Source: Pavlovales sp. CCMP2436
Lineage: Eukaryota; Haptophyta; Pavlovophyceae; Pavlovales
NCBI GenBank assembly: GCA_026770615.1
Contig: MU631545.1
Coordinates: 49,739 to 62,232 of the forward strand
Length of the DNA: 12,494 bases
Direction of reading: 5' to 3'
Shown piece after piece: positions 1 through 6,774 of the stretch. The translations under genes and the position numbers were made by a program. A model generated the notes under the pieces. It saw nothing but the letters and a program-made list of their open reading frames with translations. It did no database searches and was not told where the DNA came from. Within the stretch, counting starts at the first letter, position 1. The number at the start of each line of letters is the position of its first letter.

Positions 1-116
1 ATGTGTGCCACGTAGCTGTTGTCGTCGATATGGGTAAAGTGAGGCCAACAAAGACTCGAGCAAGATCTTTAAGGCTTGGCCAATAAAAATGGAGGCCGCG
101 TTGACCTAGGAAATAA

Positions 117-138
117 ATATCTCGGTAGAGATATATAA
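117..138 (+). promoter_or_regulatory. TATA-like promoter overlapping a 7-bp inverted repeat, upstream of the zinc-ribbon gene
   Basis: The arms ATATCTC (117-123) and GAGATAT (128-134) are perfect reverse complements around a GGTA loop. The right arm runs into ATATATAA (131-138), six bases before the ATG at 145. A TATA-like element this close to the start codon implies a very short leader. The same arrangement (TATATAAG shortly before an ATG) recurs at 5363-5374, suggesting a shared early-type promoter. This is inferred from sequence only. Confidence 0.4.
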
Positions 139-144
139 CGCAAG

Positions 145-429
145 ATGGGGAGCCGTCATGAAATGAGGTCACGTGTGCGCATCGGGGTTGTACCAGACGA
201 TAAATCAGCCGCAACAATAATTTGCAGTGGTTGCATGGAATTAAAAACGTCAAACGAGATGAACCACAGGCTCAGAAAAACTGGTGAAGTCACGATTACC
301 GATAAATGTATGCTATGCTACCGTATGCAGGCTCGCGTTAGGTCGATCCGGCACCGAATTTCACATAACAGTAATATAACATTAAATGAGGCTCTTGATT
401 TGCTCGATGGCGCGTACGAGTTAAGTTAA
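145..429 (+). CDS. Small C2C2 zinc-ribbon protein
   Basis: This is a 94-aa basic protein of unassigned function. Two CxxC knuckles are visible (Cys27/Cys30 and Cys55/Cys58), about 24 residues apart. The first is followed by a Lys a few residues later, and the second lies in a Lys/Arg-rich context. The CxxC...K...CxxC layout resembles the small zinc ribbons found in phage endonuclease VII-like proteins and many large-DNA-virus ORFans. The catalytic residues of an endonuclease are not evident here, so only a metal-binding, probably nucleic-acid-binding, fold is claimed. The C-terminal 20 residues (NEALDLLDGAYEL) look like a short acidic helix. The ATG at 145 is chosen because a TATA-like box lies just upstream and no earlier in-frame start is evident. 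It stands alone before the repeat region and points the same way as the replication gene, so it may be an early regulatory protein (inference). Confidence 0.6.
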   Translation: MGSRHEMRSRVRIGVVPDDKSAATIICSGCMELKTSNEMNHRLRKTGEVTITDKCMLCYRMQARVRSIRHRISHNSNITLNEALDLLDGAYELS

Positions 430-456
430 AATCTAAAAGTAAAATTGGTCCGTCCC

Positions 457-596
457 AGATCTCAGATTGTCTCGGTTTGATCCCAGATCCAAGATCTCAG
501 ATTGTCTCGGTTTGATCCCAGATCCAAGATCTCGGATTGGCTCGGTTTGATCCCAGATCCAAGATCTCAGATTGTCTCGGTTTGATCCAATCTAAG
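457..596. repeat. 35-bp direct tandem repeat, four copies
   Basis: Copies start at 457, 492, 527 and 562, exactly 35 bp apart. The unit begins AGATCTCAGATTGTCTCGG and contains TTTGATCC. Copies 1 and 2 are essentially identical, copy 3 carries two substitutions, and copy 4 degenerates at its 3' end. Each unit contains several GATC tetranucleotides. A related 23-bp motif (GTAAAATTGGTCCGTCCCAG and variant) flanks the array at 439-461 and 608-630. The array fills most of the 430-696 gap before the replication gene, which suits an origin, enhancer or simply a slippage-generated minisatellite. No further feature is visible in that gap. Confidence 0.9.
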
Positions 597-696
597 ATCT
601 AAAAAAAGCAAAATCGGTCCGTTCCAGATCTTAAATGGTCTCGCGTTAAAGAAGATCCAAATTAAAATCTCACGCTAGAGTACAAAGCTACCCGAG

Positions 697-1485
697 ATGC
701 CAAGCCCAATCTCTAATGCCCAATCCGATCGCCTTATCGCCGCTGCCCGCTCGCGAATTGGTGAGCGCCCACCTCGAATCCAAGTTACCGGCTCGCCCTT
801 CACAAGTTCCTCCCGCGCTCGCCAAGCCCCAGCCCGCCAGCCAGCCCGACCCACCCAGTCACGTCTTGCTGGTCCTGCTCCTGCCGCCTCGATTACAACT
901 ATGGTCCCATACCGTGCCAGTAATATTGAACTCCGCTCAAGGTGCTACAATCTCAGCGCAACACGTATGCGTAACATCAATATGCGCATCGGTTCGCTTA
1001 ATGAAATAATCCTGGAAGTTTACGGTGTATCTGTCGACTTACCGATGATTTTAAGGGGAAACATATATGAGGAACCTGGTAACCCCCCGTCCCTGCGCCG
1101 AATCCCAAACAGTCAAACTGGATTCGAAAGGGCTTATAATCGCATGATGCGCGATGCAAAGAAAAATGAACACACGCCATCTGCTCAAAACAACAAATAC
1201 ACTTATCTTTTCAACCACATGGATTTTTCAGACCGCGGGATCAATTTAAAGCACCGTGGAGCATTACGTTATATTGTTCAAGAAGCAATTAAAAACACAA
1301 AATGGATAGTAAAATACCCACAGGTATCGCAAACACCAAGTTTAACAAAAGGAATTACTTATGATATCTCGATAGCAACTGTGATTACAAAGCAATCAAC
1401 ACATAGTGATACAGAAGAAGCATACGGCTTTAGTCGGCAGGCACGTGTTAAACTAAATAAAGCAAAGGACCTCATACGGCTTTAG
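697..1485 (+). CDS. N-terminal part of the large replication protein, truncated by a duplication
   Basis: The frame gives 262 aa. Residues 1-68 are low complexity, rich in Pro, Ala, Arg and Ser, and look disordered. Residues 69-240 look globular and mixed alpha/beta but match no family I recognise. From about residue 242 the frame enters a perfect 52-bp tandem duplication (1421-1524). It reads into the second copy in the wrong phase, adds three residues and stops at 1485. Because 52 is not a multiple of three, a single copy of the unit would keep the frame open into the helicase ORF at 1535. I therefore infer that this is the severed N-terminus of that protein rather than an independent gene. 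An ATG at 901 could be an alternative start past the low-complexity tract. The base composition of the first 200 bp is distinctly more GC-rich than what follows. Confidence 0.6.
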   Translation: MPSPISNAQSDRLIAAARSRIGERPPRIQVTGSPFTSSSRARQAPARQPARPTQSRLAGPAPAASITTMVPYRASNIELRSRCYNLSATRMRNINMRIGSLNEIILEVYGVSVDLPMILRGNIYEEPGNPPSLRRIPNSQTGFERAYNRMMRDAKKNEHTPSAQNNKYTYLFNHMDFSDRGINLKHRGALRYIVQEAIKNTKWIVKYPQVSQTPSLTKGITYDISIATVITKQSTHSDTEEAYGFSRQARVKLNKAKDLIRL

Positions 1486-1524
1486 TCGGCAGGCACGTGT
1501 TAAACTAAATAAAGCAAAGGACCT
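1421..1524. repeat. Perfect 52-bp tandem duplication that breaks the replication gene
   Basis: Positions 1421-1472 and 1473-1524 are identical across all 52 bases. The unit begins CATACGGCTTTAGTCGG and ends AAAGCAAAGGACCT. The duplication shifts the reading frame by one base and joins two otherwise compatible frames, 697-1485 and 1535-5272. Perfect identity means it is recent, or is an assembly or sequencing artefact. Confidence 0.95.
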
Positions 1525-1534
1525 TGAAGGCATT

Positions 1535-4500
1535 ATGGATTTACGCTATACAGAGGATGATGAAAAAAAGGATAACGAAAAAATTGGAAAAATGGTATGT
1601 GAAACCGATAAAAGTAAAAAAGGAGGCTCAACCCCTCCCTCAGACAGGACGGTATTTTACCAAGATTGTTTAATAACATTTCGTCAAGTAACTGCGGTAA
1701 CAACAACCGGTGGTGCTAGCGGCTCTAATCTGTTGATAGCAGACGCTCCCACAATAAATTGCCTTATAGCAGGATTTTACAATCGCCTAAATCTAAAAAA
1801 AGATGAAATAGAAGATACTTTAAAACTTTTGCCGGTGCAGCCCAAGGGGCGTCCCAGGACCGGAGAAATATGCGACGCAAAATTAGCCGAAGAGAGAACA
1901 CGCCTCAACCGGGAGCATAAAAACATAACAAAAAGAGCCGGTGATTTGCTAGCTTTAAATGAAAGGGTGCAAATACTAGGGGGGGTAAAACACACTGATT
2001 TGCATCTCATGAAAGAAATGATCCAGCTCTCCGGTGCCAATTCACTCACGATCATATCGCCGCTGTACCCGAAATTTGGCTCTTATTTGCACATTGATAA
2101 CCCAAATCCTATAAACGGAAAGGTGCATGGCGTCATAAAAACACCTGTAAAAATGCTACTGACCACACCTACTCACGTCGAATCTTTCACGGCGTCTACG
2201 TTTGGATTTGTAACTACCGACACAGAAATTATTAAGCTTGATGTGGCTAATATGACCGAAAAATATGCAGAGCTCATTAAAAGTGATGGTACTTTGATAA
2301 CATACCCGTCAAACAACCAAAGCTGCCCCCAACGGATTCTTCGCTCTAATGGAACAGTGTACGCACTCCAGACGCCATACAATTTGTGGGCAAACGAGAA
2401 GTGGAAGCCCCAGATAAAACGAGCAACAATGAACTCGGCAGATATAGCTCCTAAAGTATTTTGTGCCTGCATACAAGCTGTACTACTAACGGGCCGATGC
2501 AGATTCGAATTGTACGATACATTCCCTCGCGGAGAGCCCGAAGATAGAGAAATAGAGCTAGACGGAGATGATGCAGAGCTGAGGCAGACAAAGCCTCGAA
2601 TTACCTCTGAAAACATCATCAATATTGACCAATCTAAAGCATACACTCGTGCTTTTGACCAATGCATGACCCCATTTCTAGCAACCCCGGGGTGCTGTAT
2701 AGGAAAAATTAGCGAAGTGTTCTCTCTCTCGAGCAGCGAAGAGATGAAAGACATGCTATCTCAAAAAATCGAAGGGCTTTTGGCAATCAACACCAGTACA
2801 GTTGACTTCTCGACGGTGTGCTCTGAAAAAATCATAAAATATTTGCGTATCGAAACACCAGATCTTAATACAGATTTCATTACAGCTGAAAAAATACACG
2901 AGACTCTTACCAACGTGTACACAACAAAAATTGCGCGTAGCTACGAAGTCGATGATTGCGGTTTTGAAAAGCTGCAAGCTCCTACTGTTCCAAAAATTCT
3001 TACATTCCCTGAGGCACGGTTTTGGGTTATGTGTGGAGTAACGTTTGAGGCTCATATTGCAATGATCTCATATGACAGTGTACCGATATCATGGGACGAA
3101 ACATCGCATACAAAAGAGGGAGGTATTCGGCATTATGCCAAAGCAGTGGGTGTGGGAATGAGCACAAGCCTTAACAGTCGCTTTCATATAAGCGGCACAG
3201 AGGTTCAAGCTCAGCAATATTACGCCCTGGCTCTTGAAGACCCAAACCTTGATGAAACGCGTGTTAATATACGAACCGTCGGAGAAAATACAATTGAAAT
3301 AGAACATCCACTCGCGGGGGTTAATACTACTGCTCATGTTAGTGCATATATAACCGCCTGCCAGCGTGTGCAGGCCGTGTGCCAAGCATTTGTGCTTCCC
3401 GGATGTCTCGAGCTTGTAACGGACGGTATTTACTGCTTAATGGACAGAACGCTCGACTACGAACGCCTGCTGCTCCCCACATTTATGATAAAGGATTCGG
3501 GGTCGATGCCCGATGTGGCGGCTACGCCGACACTGTCAACCCTGCGTGTAGATAACATAAACTTAGTGTTTCATATGCCAGACTACGAAAATAAGAATGG
3601 ATTTTTCAAGCCCAGAAACAATAAGCTTTTTGGGCCGCTTGTAGCAGAATCTGGATACCCTGCAATAATAACAGGTGCAGCAGGATCAGGAAAAACAACG
3701 CTTATACTGAATGCAGTTTTAGACGGCTCACTGACCGACACTGTTTTTTGCTCGCCAACTCACCTTCTTCGGCTCGACGCTCTGAAAAAAGGCTTTACTC
3801 AAACCATGTGCCACGCTCGACTTTTAGGTGGACGGGTGTACACGGAAGAACGTACGCGAGATTTAAATAGACGCCCGGCGGCAAACCTCATAGTCGATGA
3901 AGCCACAATGTTAACGCAAAAACAACGATTGAAAATTGAAGAATTCGCCAAGGAATGGGGGTCAAGGCTGTTCTTTTTAGGAGATTATTGCCCAGAAACA
4001 AACATCCCAATGCAGTGCCAGCCGGTAGACAGCGCAAGCATGAATCTTAGAGGATTACGAAGATATCACGTTGAAGGCGTAAAAAGAACAAGCGACCCCT
4101 TACTTATGGTTATACAAAATGCATTACGATGCGTGATTGGAAATACAGCAGGGGGGCTCTTCTTTGCTAACGGATACGGAGGCGCTGACCCGGTCGATGC
4201 GGTTATAGAAGCACGAAACTTTATCTTCAATGCGGTACATGATGAACAGCACAGCTCGATCTACAAGGCGTGCAAAGAAATAACACACGGTGACATAATA
4301 TTGGCCGCAACAAGAGTGTGCCCACACTGCGGTCATACAGCAGTAGAAAAGTGCACATGCATGACAGCCAAAACGATAGGTGAGGTTAATTTTATTAGCA
4401 AAGCCAAAAAAAAGCTTTACGTACAGCGAAACACAAAGTCCAAGGTAGGTGGGGGAGAAGAAATTGACCTTTGGCCTCTTACAGAGTACAGCTCAGTGGC

Positions 4501-5272
4501 ACTCGAATACGCTCGCGAGCTGGCTTACCATGGTAAAGAATCTAAATCTGAATCTAAATCTGGTGGTGTCGAGTGGAAGTGCACAAAAACAATACGCGGA
4601 ACATTGCTGGTCAATGGTACACGCTTTATAGCTGACAGGATAGCGCCAAATTTTGGTGGGGTGGATCTTTCCGCCCATATAGGCGAAGGTATCACGTTTT
4701 CTCCAACATCGACCATACACAGCTTCCAGGGTATCACGTTCGAAGGCGGGAAACTCTACCTAGACATGAATATGATATGGGACGTAAGGATGCTGTACGT
4801 TGCTGTAAGTCGAGTCAGGACAATTGAGCAGCTAGAGATTATCATGTCTACAAAGCAAACAAAGTACATGGGTGAAGGTGTAGAGCATAGAACTGAGAAG
4901 GCACGACAGTTCGGGCTGGCGCGTGCAGCAGGACAAGGAGCCATCGAAGAATACCCCGTTGGTGACGGGCGATTTATAGCCGACCTGGCCGTGTTTGATA
5001 TAGACAAAAACGGGAAAATGAAGCTGGTAAAGCTTGTTGAAGTGGTGGTGACTTCCCCTCCGACCAAAGAAAAATTAGAGTACTATAAAGAGCTCGGATT
5101 GGAGTGCGAAGTCGTCTACATCGAAAAAAGAGAGCCACCAAAACAAAGTGTGCCACCACCACGCCTCCCACGCCCCAGTCCGAGTCCGAGTCCGAGTCCG
5201 AGTCCGAGTTCAAGTTTGACCCCCTGCCCGCCACCGATGTTTGCGGACGACAGTGATGAAGAAGACTGCTAA
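1535..5272 (+). CDS. Large replication protein: possible PolB-palm remnant, SF1 helicase and PD-(D/E)XK-like domain
   Basis: This 1245-aa protein probably unwinds and processes viral DNA. The helicase is clear. Walker A is GAAGSGKTT (714-722), Walker B is LIVDEA (785-790) and motif III is around GDYCPETN (816-823). A late NGTRF segment lies at 1027-1031, motif V is HSFQG (1062-1066) and motif VI is YVAVSRVRT (1088-1096). This set is typical of Pif1/RecD-type SF1 enzymes. A Cys cluster, CPHC (929-932) plus CTC (940-942), is inserted between motifs III and V. Further upstream, IDQSKAYTRAF (364-374) and LVTDGIYCLM (627-636) resemble PolB palm motifs A and C, but this is weak and catalytic competence is unproven. 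At 1145-1196, Asp1150 and Glu1169-Val-Val followed by Lys residues and a strand look like a PD-(D/E)XK nuclease core. The tail is an (SP)n linker ending in an acidic stretch. The ATG at 1535 is the first in frame, but the true N-terminus is probably the 697 ORF. Confidence 0.85.
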   Translation: MDLRYTEDDEKKDNEKIGKMVCETDKSKKGGSTPPSDRTVFYQDCLITFRQVTAVTTTGGASGSNLLIADAPTINCLIAGFYNRLNLKKDEIEDTLKLLPVQPKGRPRTGEICDAKLAEERTRLNREHKNITKRAGDLLALNERVQILGGVKHTDLHLMKEMIQLSGANSLTIISPLYPKFGSYLHIDNPNPINGKVHGVIKTPVKMLLTTPTHVESFTASTFGFVTTDTEIIKLDVANMTEKYAELIKSDGTLITYPSNNQSCPQRILRSNGTVYALQTPYNLWANEKWKPQIKRATMNSADIAPKVFCACIQAVLLTGRCRFELYDTFPRGEPEDREIELDGDDAELRQTKPRITSENIINIDQSKAYTRAFDQCMTPFLATPGCCIGKISEVFSLSSSEEMKDMLSQKIEGLLAINTSTVDFSTVCSEKIIKYLRIETPDLNTDFITAEKIHETLTNVYTTKIARSYEVDDCGFEKLQAPTVPKILTFPEARFWVMCGVTFEAHIAMISYDSVPISWDETSHTKEGGIRHYAKAVGVGMSTSLNSRFHISGTEVQAQQYYALALEDPNLDETRVNIRTVGENTIEIEHPLAGVNTTAHVSAYITACQRVQAVCQAFVLPGCLELVTDGIYCLMDRTLDYERLLLPTFMIKDSGSMPDVAATPTLSTLRVDNINLVFHMPDYENKNGFFKPRNNKLFGPLVAESGYPAIITGAAGSGKTTLILNAVLDGSLTDTVFCSPTHLLRLDALKKGFTQTMCHARLLGGRVYTEERTRDLNRRPAANLIVDEATMLTQKQRLKIEEFAKEWGSRLFFLGDYCPETNIPMQCQPVDSASMNLRGLRRYHVEGVKRTSDPLLMVIQNALRCVIGNTAGGLFFANGYGGADPVDAVIEARNFIFNAVHDEQHSSIYKACKEITHGDIILAATRVCPHCGHTAVEKCTCMTAKTIGEVNFISKAKKKLYVQRNTKSKVGGGEEIDLWPLTEYSSVALEYARELAYHGKESKSESKSGGVEWKCTKTIRGTLLVNGTRFIADRIAPNFGGVDLSAHIGEGITFSPTSTIHSFQGITFEGGKLYLDMNMIWDVRMLYVAVSRVRTIEQLEIIMSTKQTKYMGEGVEHRTEKARQFGLARAAGQGAIEEYPVGDGRFIADLAVFDIDKNGKMKLVKLVEVVVTSPPTKEKLEYYKELGLECEVVYIEKREPPKQSVPPPRLPRPSPSPSPSPSPSSSLTPCPPPMFADDSDEEDC

Positions 5273-5328
5273 GAAGACCAACCAGAAGAAGACGATCCGC
5301 GAGGAAACGTACCATAATTTTAAAGATA

Positions 5329-5709
5329 ATGATAAAATCAAGAAAAAATCTTGCACACTGCTATATAAGCATAATGCAAAAATTTTATGCAACGACCTCA
5401 CCTCAAATTTTAAAAAGTAGCCTTGACGAAATCTCACGTTTAATTGACCAGATGAAATTAATCAATGGTAAAGTGAGACTCATAAATGTAAAAACGATGA
5501 AAGACGGATCGATAACTGGGCGATTTCTGCATGATAAAAATCAGTTCTTCTCAGTTCATTTCAATTTTATCACGGTTTGGAGAAGAGGTTTTATATGCGA
5601 CGAATCGCGGTATAAACTCCTCGTAAAGCAACACACCGATTTAATTTTTCCGTCAGATGAATGCAAAGTAAACGTTGATGACGATAGATGCTGTTGCGCT
5701 ATCTTTTAA
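5329..5709 (+). CDS. Small protein with C-terminal CaaX-type prenylation motif
   Basis: No family is recognised. The longest frame is 126 aa. A TATATAAG box at 5363-5370 lies inside it, just before an in-frame ATG at 5374, so a 111-aa product starting MQKFYATTSP is likely the real one. The protein ends in three consecutive cysteines followed by Ala-Ile-Phe, which fits a CaaX box: Cys, two aliphatics, then Phe, a terminal residue accepted by geranylgeranyltransferase I. The two preceding cysteines could be acylated. The body is mixed charged/hydrophobic with a helical N-terminal third (SSLDEISRLIDQMKLI), and no transmembrane segment is seen. If prenylated by the host, it would be membrane-anchored on the cytosolic side. 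It follows the replication gene on the same strand, 56 bp after its stop. A coding role is likely; the function is unknown. Confidence 0.6.
   Translation: MIKSRKNLAHCYISIMQKFYATTSPQILKSSLDEISRLIDQMKLINGKVRLINVKTMKDGSITGRFLHDKNQFFSVHFNFITVWRRGFICDESRYKLLVKQHTDLIFPSDECKVNVDDDRCCCAIF
5363..5370 (+). promoter_or_regulatory. TATA-like box just upstream of an internal ATG (5374)
   Basis: The sequence ATATAAGC is preceded by CT and followed by ATA and the ATG at 5374. Its resemblance to the TATA-ATG spacing at 131-145 supports initiation here for the CaaX protein, making the 5329 ATG an upstream in-frame extension. The strength of the promoter is inferred. Confidence 0.35.
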
Positions 5710-5727
5710 TTCCAAGACAACATCACA

Positions 5728-6012
5728 ATGCTTGGTTGCGAAACGTTTAAGTGCAAAAAGCGCGATTTGAAGCATACACAAAAGCTTTCCGAAATGTTCG
5801 ACCCTCCGATGATTTCTCCGATGACCCCTCCGATGACCCCTCCGATGACCCCTCCGATGATTTCCACGATGATTCCCTCGATGACCCCTCAGGTGATTCC
5901 CACGGTGTTCGATTTTGATTCGAGTGCGATTTTTGGATCAGATATGCCGGTAATCATGTGCGTACAGCCCTCGGATGATCATGCCCAGTGGAGCTCGTAT
6001 TGGCCCCGGTAG
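5728..6012 (+). CDS. Doubtful Met/Pro repeat protein, antisense overlap with the lipase 3' end
   Basis: This is a 94-aa frame beginning 18 bp after the CaaX gene stop. Residues 1-25 are basic and Cys-containing (two Cys in the first ten residues). Residues 26-60 are a low-complexity tract built from a 12-bp repeat (5806-5909) that gives Pro-Pro-Met-Thr/Ile steps. The last 25 residues lie antisense to the end of the lipase gene (5938-6012) and may be open by chance. No domain is recognised. It could be a short disordered viral protein co-transcribed with its upstream neighbour, or a non-coding repeat in an accidental frame. I favour a real but minor gene only weakly. Confidence 0.3.
   Translation: MLGCETFKCKKRDLKHTQKLSEMFDPPMISPMTPPMTPPMTPPMISTMIPSMTPQVIPTVFDFDSSAIFGSDMPVIMCVQPSDDHAQWSSYWPR
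5806..5909. repeat. 12-bp tandem repeat, about eight degenerate copies
   Basis: The unit CCGATGACCCCT occurs three times exactly from 5818. It is flanked by variants such as CCGATGATTTCT, ACGATGATTCCC and TCGATGACCCCT. The period is a multiple of three and keeps the plus-strand frame open, encoding Met/Pro/Thr/Ile repeats. It lies just downstream of the lipase stop on the opposite strand. Confidence 0.85.
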
Positions 6013-6555
6013 GAGGTGTGGTGCGGACGCTGGATTTCTAGCTGGAACAACCTCTTCGCGGAGTCCTCCGTGTGACAACGCCGATATGGGATCACCTTTG
6101 GCACGAATATCGAGTTCATTTGGATTTGCTTGTGTGCCCAAATCTCGAATACCCACGGCCTTGTCGACTGTGAGTATGATTCCGCGTGCACCTGAATGCT
6201 CGGCAAGGTGTCCACCTAGTGAGTGACCTATGACGTGTGCAGCACCGTATTTGGCCTGCACCTTTTCCATGAGTATTTTTGATCTTTGATGTCTCGGACC
6301 GAAGATACCTACACCGAGTTGAAGGTTTTCAGTCCAGTCCAATACGTTAACGCTACCACGAAAGCACACGACTGCACCTGCAACGGCACTGAAAAACACT
6401 TTTGCCTCGTTGGTGCTCAATCGTAAGTCCATCGAGTAACCGAGCTTACCCATCTCCATGCCGGCTGTGAAGAGAGACGCGTACGATGCGCGTAGGAATG
6501 CCGGCAAGTCTTTTCGAAGAATTTTACCGACCGAACCAAAGTCCTGTGGAGCCAT
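5938..6555 (-). CDS. Class 3 (fungal-type) lipase / alpha-beta hydrolase
   Basis: This 205-aa product is a lipase-3-like alpha/beta hydrolase. FRGS (65-68) matches the conserved strand before the oxyanion region. GHSLGGHLA (110-118) is the nucleophile elbow with Ser112 as predicted catalytic serine. GDPISA (154-159) offers Asp155, and His200 or His204 in the C-terminal AHDYRHI offers the histidine, completing a Ser-Asp-His triad in the right order. The family cleaves acyl esters of glycerolipids. No signal peptide or transmembrane segment is seen and the protein is at the short end for the family. The ATG at 6555 is used; a GTG extension to 6570 exists but is unlikely in a eukaryotic virus. 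It is the last gene of the minus-strand capsid cluster, so a role in the virion or in membrane breaching at entry or egress is plausible. That role is inferred from context; lipases of this class are known in virophage- and Polinton-like genomes. Confidence 0.88.
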   Translation of the reverse strand: MAPQDFGSVGKILRKDLPAFLRASYASLFTAGMEMGKLGYSMDLRLSTNEAKVFFSAVAGAVVCFRGSVNVLDWTENLQLGVGIFGPRHQRSKILMEKVQAKYGAAHVIGHSLGGHLAEHSGARGIILTVDKAVGIRDLGTQANPNELDIRAKGDPISALSHGGLREEVVPARNPASAPHLLPGPIRAPLGMIIRGLYAHDYRHI

Positions 6556-6569
6556 GTATAAGGGGTACA

Positions 6570-6691
6570 CATAAAAAAAGGTTTATCATCAGACTTTAAA
6601 CAAGTGTAATGGTAAACGTTTATTTTTTATATTTTTTTATATTTTTTTTATTTATTTATTTATATATTTTTTTTTTCGATTGTGATCAAAT
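6570..6691. promoter_or_regulatory. AT-rich spacer: lipase promoter and capsid-gene 3' signal
   Basis: This spacer holds a strongly AT-rich block (about 6618-6676) made of poly-T and TTTA/TATA runs. On the minus strand it contains several AATAAA hexamers (for example the complement of TTTATT at 6619-6624 and within 6648-6664). It lies after the capsid stop (6767) and before the lipase ATG (6555). It can therefore serve as poly(A) region for the capsid mRNA and as promoter for the lipase. Which hexamer or TATA-like motif is used cannot be read from sequence. Confidence 0.4.
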
Positions 6692-6774
6692 GTGAATCAT
6701 CTAGGCATCATCTACGCATCATCTAGGCATCATCTAGGCATCATCTACGCATCATTTACGCATCATCTAGGCAT
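6692..6774. repeat. 11-bp tandem repeat at the 3' end of the capsid gene
   Basis: About seven copies of an 11-bp unit (ATCATCTAGGC, with ATCATCTACGC and one ATCATTTACGC variant) run head to tail. The last unit contains the minus-strand stop codon of the capsid reading frame (complement of CTA at 6767-6769). In minus-strand mRNA the array would lie at the very start of the 3' UTR. Each unit also carries a TAG in one of the minus-strand frames. Confidence 0.88.

Noticed and set aside
457..596. CRISPR array
   Set aside because: The 35-bp units follow one another with no unique spacers, and the context is a eukaryotic-type virus; it is a plain tandem repeat.
2173..2754. 193-aa minus-strand frame within the replication gene
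   Set aside because: It lies fully antisense to the clearly coding helicase ORF and shows no recognisable domain.
5256..5420. 54-aa Lys-rich plus-strand frame starting inside the end of the helicase gene
   Set aside because: It overlaps both the helicase tail and the CaaX gene in other frames and its Lys content follows from AAG/AAA-rich DNA. No promoter or motif of its own.
5728..5760. LxCxE retinoblastoma-binding motif in the Met/Pro ORF
   Set aside because: The sequence has Leu-Gly-Cys followed directly by Glu, so the spacing does not fit LxCxE.
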